Shown in pieces: positions 63,562 to 64,000 of a stretch of DNA of 64,000 nucleotides (positions are counted from its first letter, which is position 1; the number at the start of each line of letters is the position of its first letter). The stretch is from Tunturibacter gelidoferens. GTDB taxonomy: Bacteria > Acidobacteriota > Terriglobia > Terriglobales > Acidobacteriaceae. The notes beneath the pieces are model-generated. The model was not told the DNA's origin, did not search any database, and saw only the letters and a list, made by a program, of their open reading frames with translations. A program made the translations under genes and the position numbers. The stretch is from positions 4,464,001 through 4,528,000 of the forward strand of contig NZ_CP132938.1 of the NCBI RefSeq assembly GCF_040358255.1, read 5' to 3'.

Positions 63562-64000
63562 ATGATCACAGACACAGCACTAGAAACAATCGCCGAACCC
63601 AGGGCCTCCCTCGACTCCTGCACCCCCCGACGCTCCACAGCCCTCCTCGCTCTGACCGGCCTCTGGCTCATCATCTTCTTCGCAGCCCTCTTCTCTCCCC
63701 CGCTGCTCGATGATGCCGACGCCACCCATGCGGACGCAGCTCGACACATGGTCCTCTCCGGCGACCTCGTTACCCTCCGCGTCGACGGCATCCGTTATCT
63801 CGAAAAGGCACCGCTACCCTACTGGCTGGGGGCACTCAGCTTCCGACTCTTCGGATTCAACACCTTCGCAGTGCACCTTCCGCAGGCAATCGGCGTCTTT
63901 CTCCTGGCTCTACTCGGTTATCAATGGGCCTATCGCGCCTTCAACCCCCGCACTGCCTTCTACACCGGCCTCGCAACCCTCACTACAGTCGGCGTCTTTC
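63562..64000 (+). CDS. ArnT-like glycosyltransferase (5' part only)
   Basis: Runs off the right edge. The visible 146 residues have an N-terminal helix (LLALTGLWLIIFFAALFS), then DDADATHADAARHMVLSGDL, RVDGIRYLEKAPLPYWL, the periplasmic catalytic loop and beginning of the multi-helix part typical of GT83 / ArnT and PMT-like transferases that use lipid-linked sugars. It would glycosylate lipid A or a protein. Substrate cannot be named. Confidence 0.85.
   Translation, partial: MITDTALETIAEPRASLDSCTPRRSTALLALTGLWLIIFFAALFSPPLLDDADATHADAARHMVLSGDLVTLRVDGIRYLEKAPLPYWLGALSFRLFGFNTFAVHLPQAIGVFLLALLGYQWAYRAFNPRTAFYTGLATLTTVGVF

Overview
The window reads as a chromosomal segment of a high-GC Gram-negative bacterium, most likely from the Acidobacteria (class Terriglobia, near Granulicella, Edaphobacter or Terriglobus). 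Evidence: strong preference for C-ending codons; secreted proteins of types common in that group (a von Willebrand A-domain protein, a Tat-exported Gfo/Idh/MocA oxidoreductase, several amidohydrolases and metallopeptidases); a bacillithiol enzyme (BshC); and many copies of short interspersed repeats of the 'GTCATCCTGAGCGCAGCGAAGGATCC' kind. No rRNA, tRNA, CRISPR array, transposase, integrase or phage gene was recognised. The lineage is inferred from these traits, not from a marker gene.

Layout. 1-5 kb: the 5' part of a VWA-domain gene, a DUF1015 protein, then amidase, GerMN-domain and glutamate racemase genes (cell wall). 5-9 kb: a frameshifted small membrane-protein gene inside a repeat-bounded unit, an EVE-domain protein, a secreted hypothetical, an exported oxidoreductase, fabI and a DinB-like protein. 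9-16 kb: two exported amidohydrolases, an ABC-F ATPase and a class A acid phosphatase. 16-22 kb: bshC, a Nudix hydrolase, a cold shock protein and a PolX-PHP repair polymerase. 22-29 kb: an MFS sugar-type transporter, Rrf2 and YmdB genes reading away from each other, an EAL-domain protein, two more DinB-like proteins and a V8-like protease. 29-38 kb: cysteine desulfurase, an APC permease, glutathione peroxidase, an M61 peptidase, an SDR and a DUF4239-like membrane protein. 38-50 kb: an alpha/beta hydrolase, a membrane pseudokinase with a SPOR domain, a penicillin-binding-protein-like hydrolase, TauE/SafE, a large GH38 alpha-mannosidase and a beta-propeller-like secreted protein. 50-64 kb: mnmA, YtxH and BON proteins, a GH57 enzyme, a tight four-gene run (UbiA-like membrane protein, methyltransferase, M1 peptidase, membrane protein), converging sixA and ppx, and the start of an ArnT-like glycosyltransferase.

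Most genes are housekeeping or single-gene units. Clear co-transcription is limited to amidase-GerMN (4-base overlap) and 56411-61305 (4-base overlaps and short gaps).

The main unusual signals are in the DNA between and inside genes. (1) Interspersed repeats found between genes also occur in frame inside three conserved genes (polX, cysteine desulfurase, GH38 mannosidase), where they add extra residues in linkers. (2) Seven genes have a TANNNT hexamer exactly six bases before the start codon, as expected for leaderless mRNAs. (3) Two copies of a roughly 265-bp element each hold a promoter-like -10, a strong hairpin and internal repeats. (4) There is a nested palindromic repeat of about 165 bp with a half copy 4 kb away. 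(5) A 300-bp unit bounded by direct and inverted repeats carries a broken small gene.
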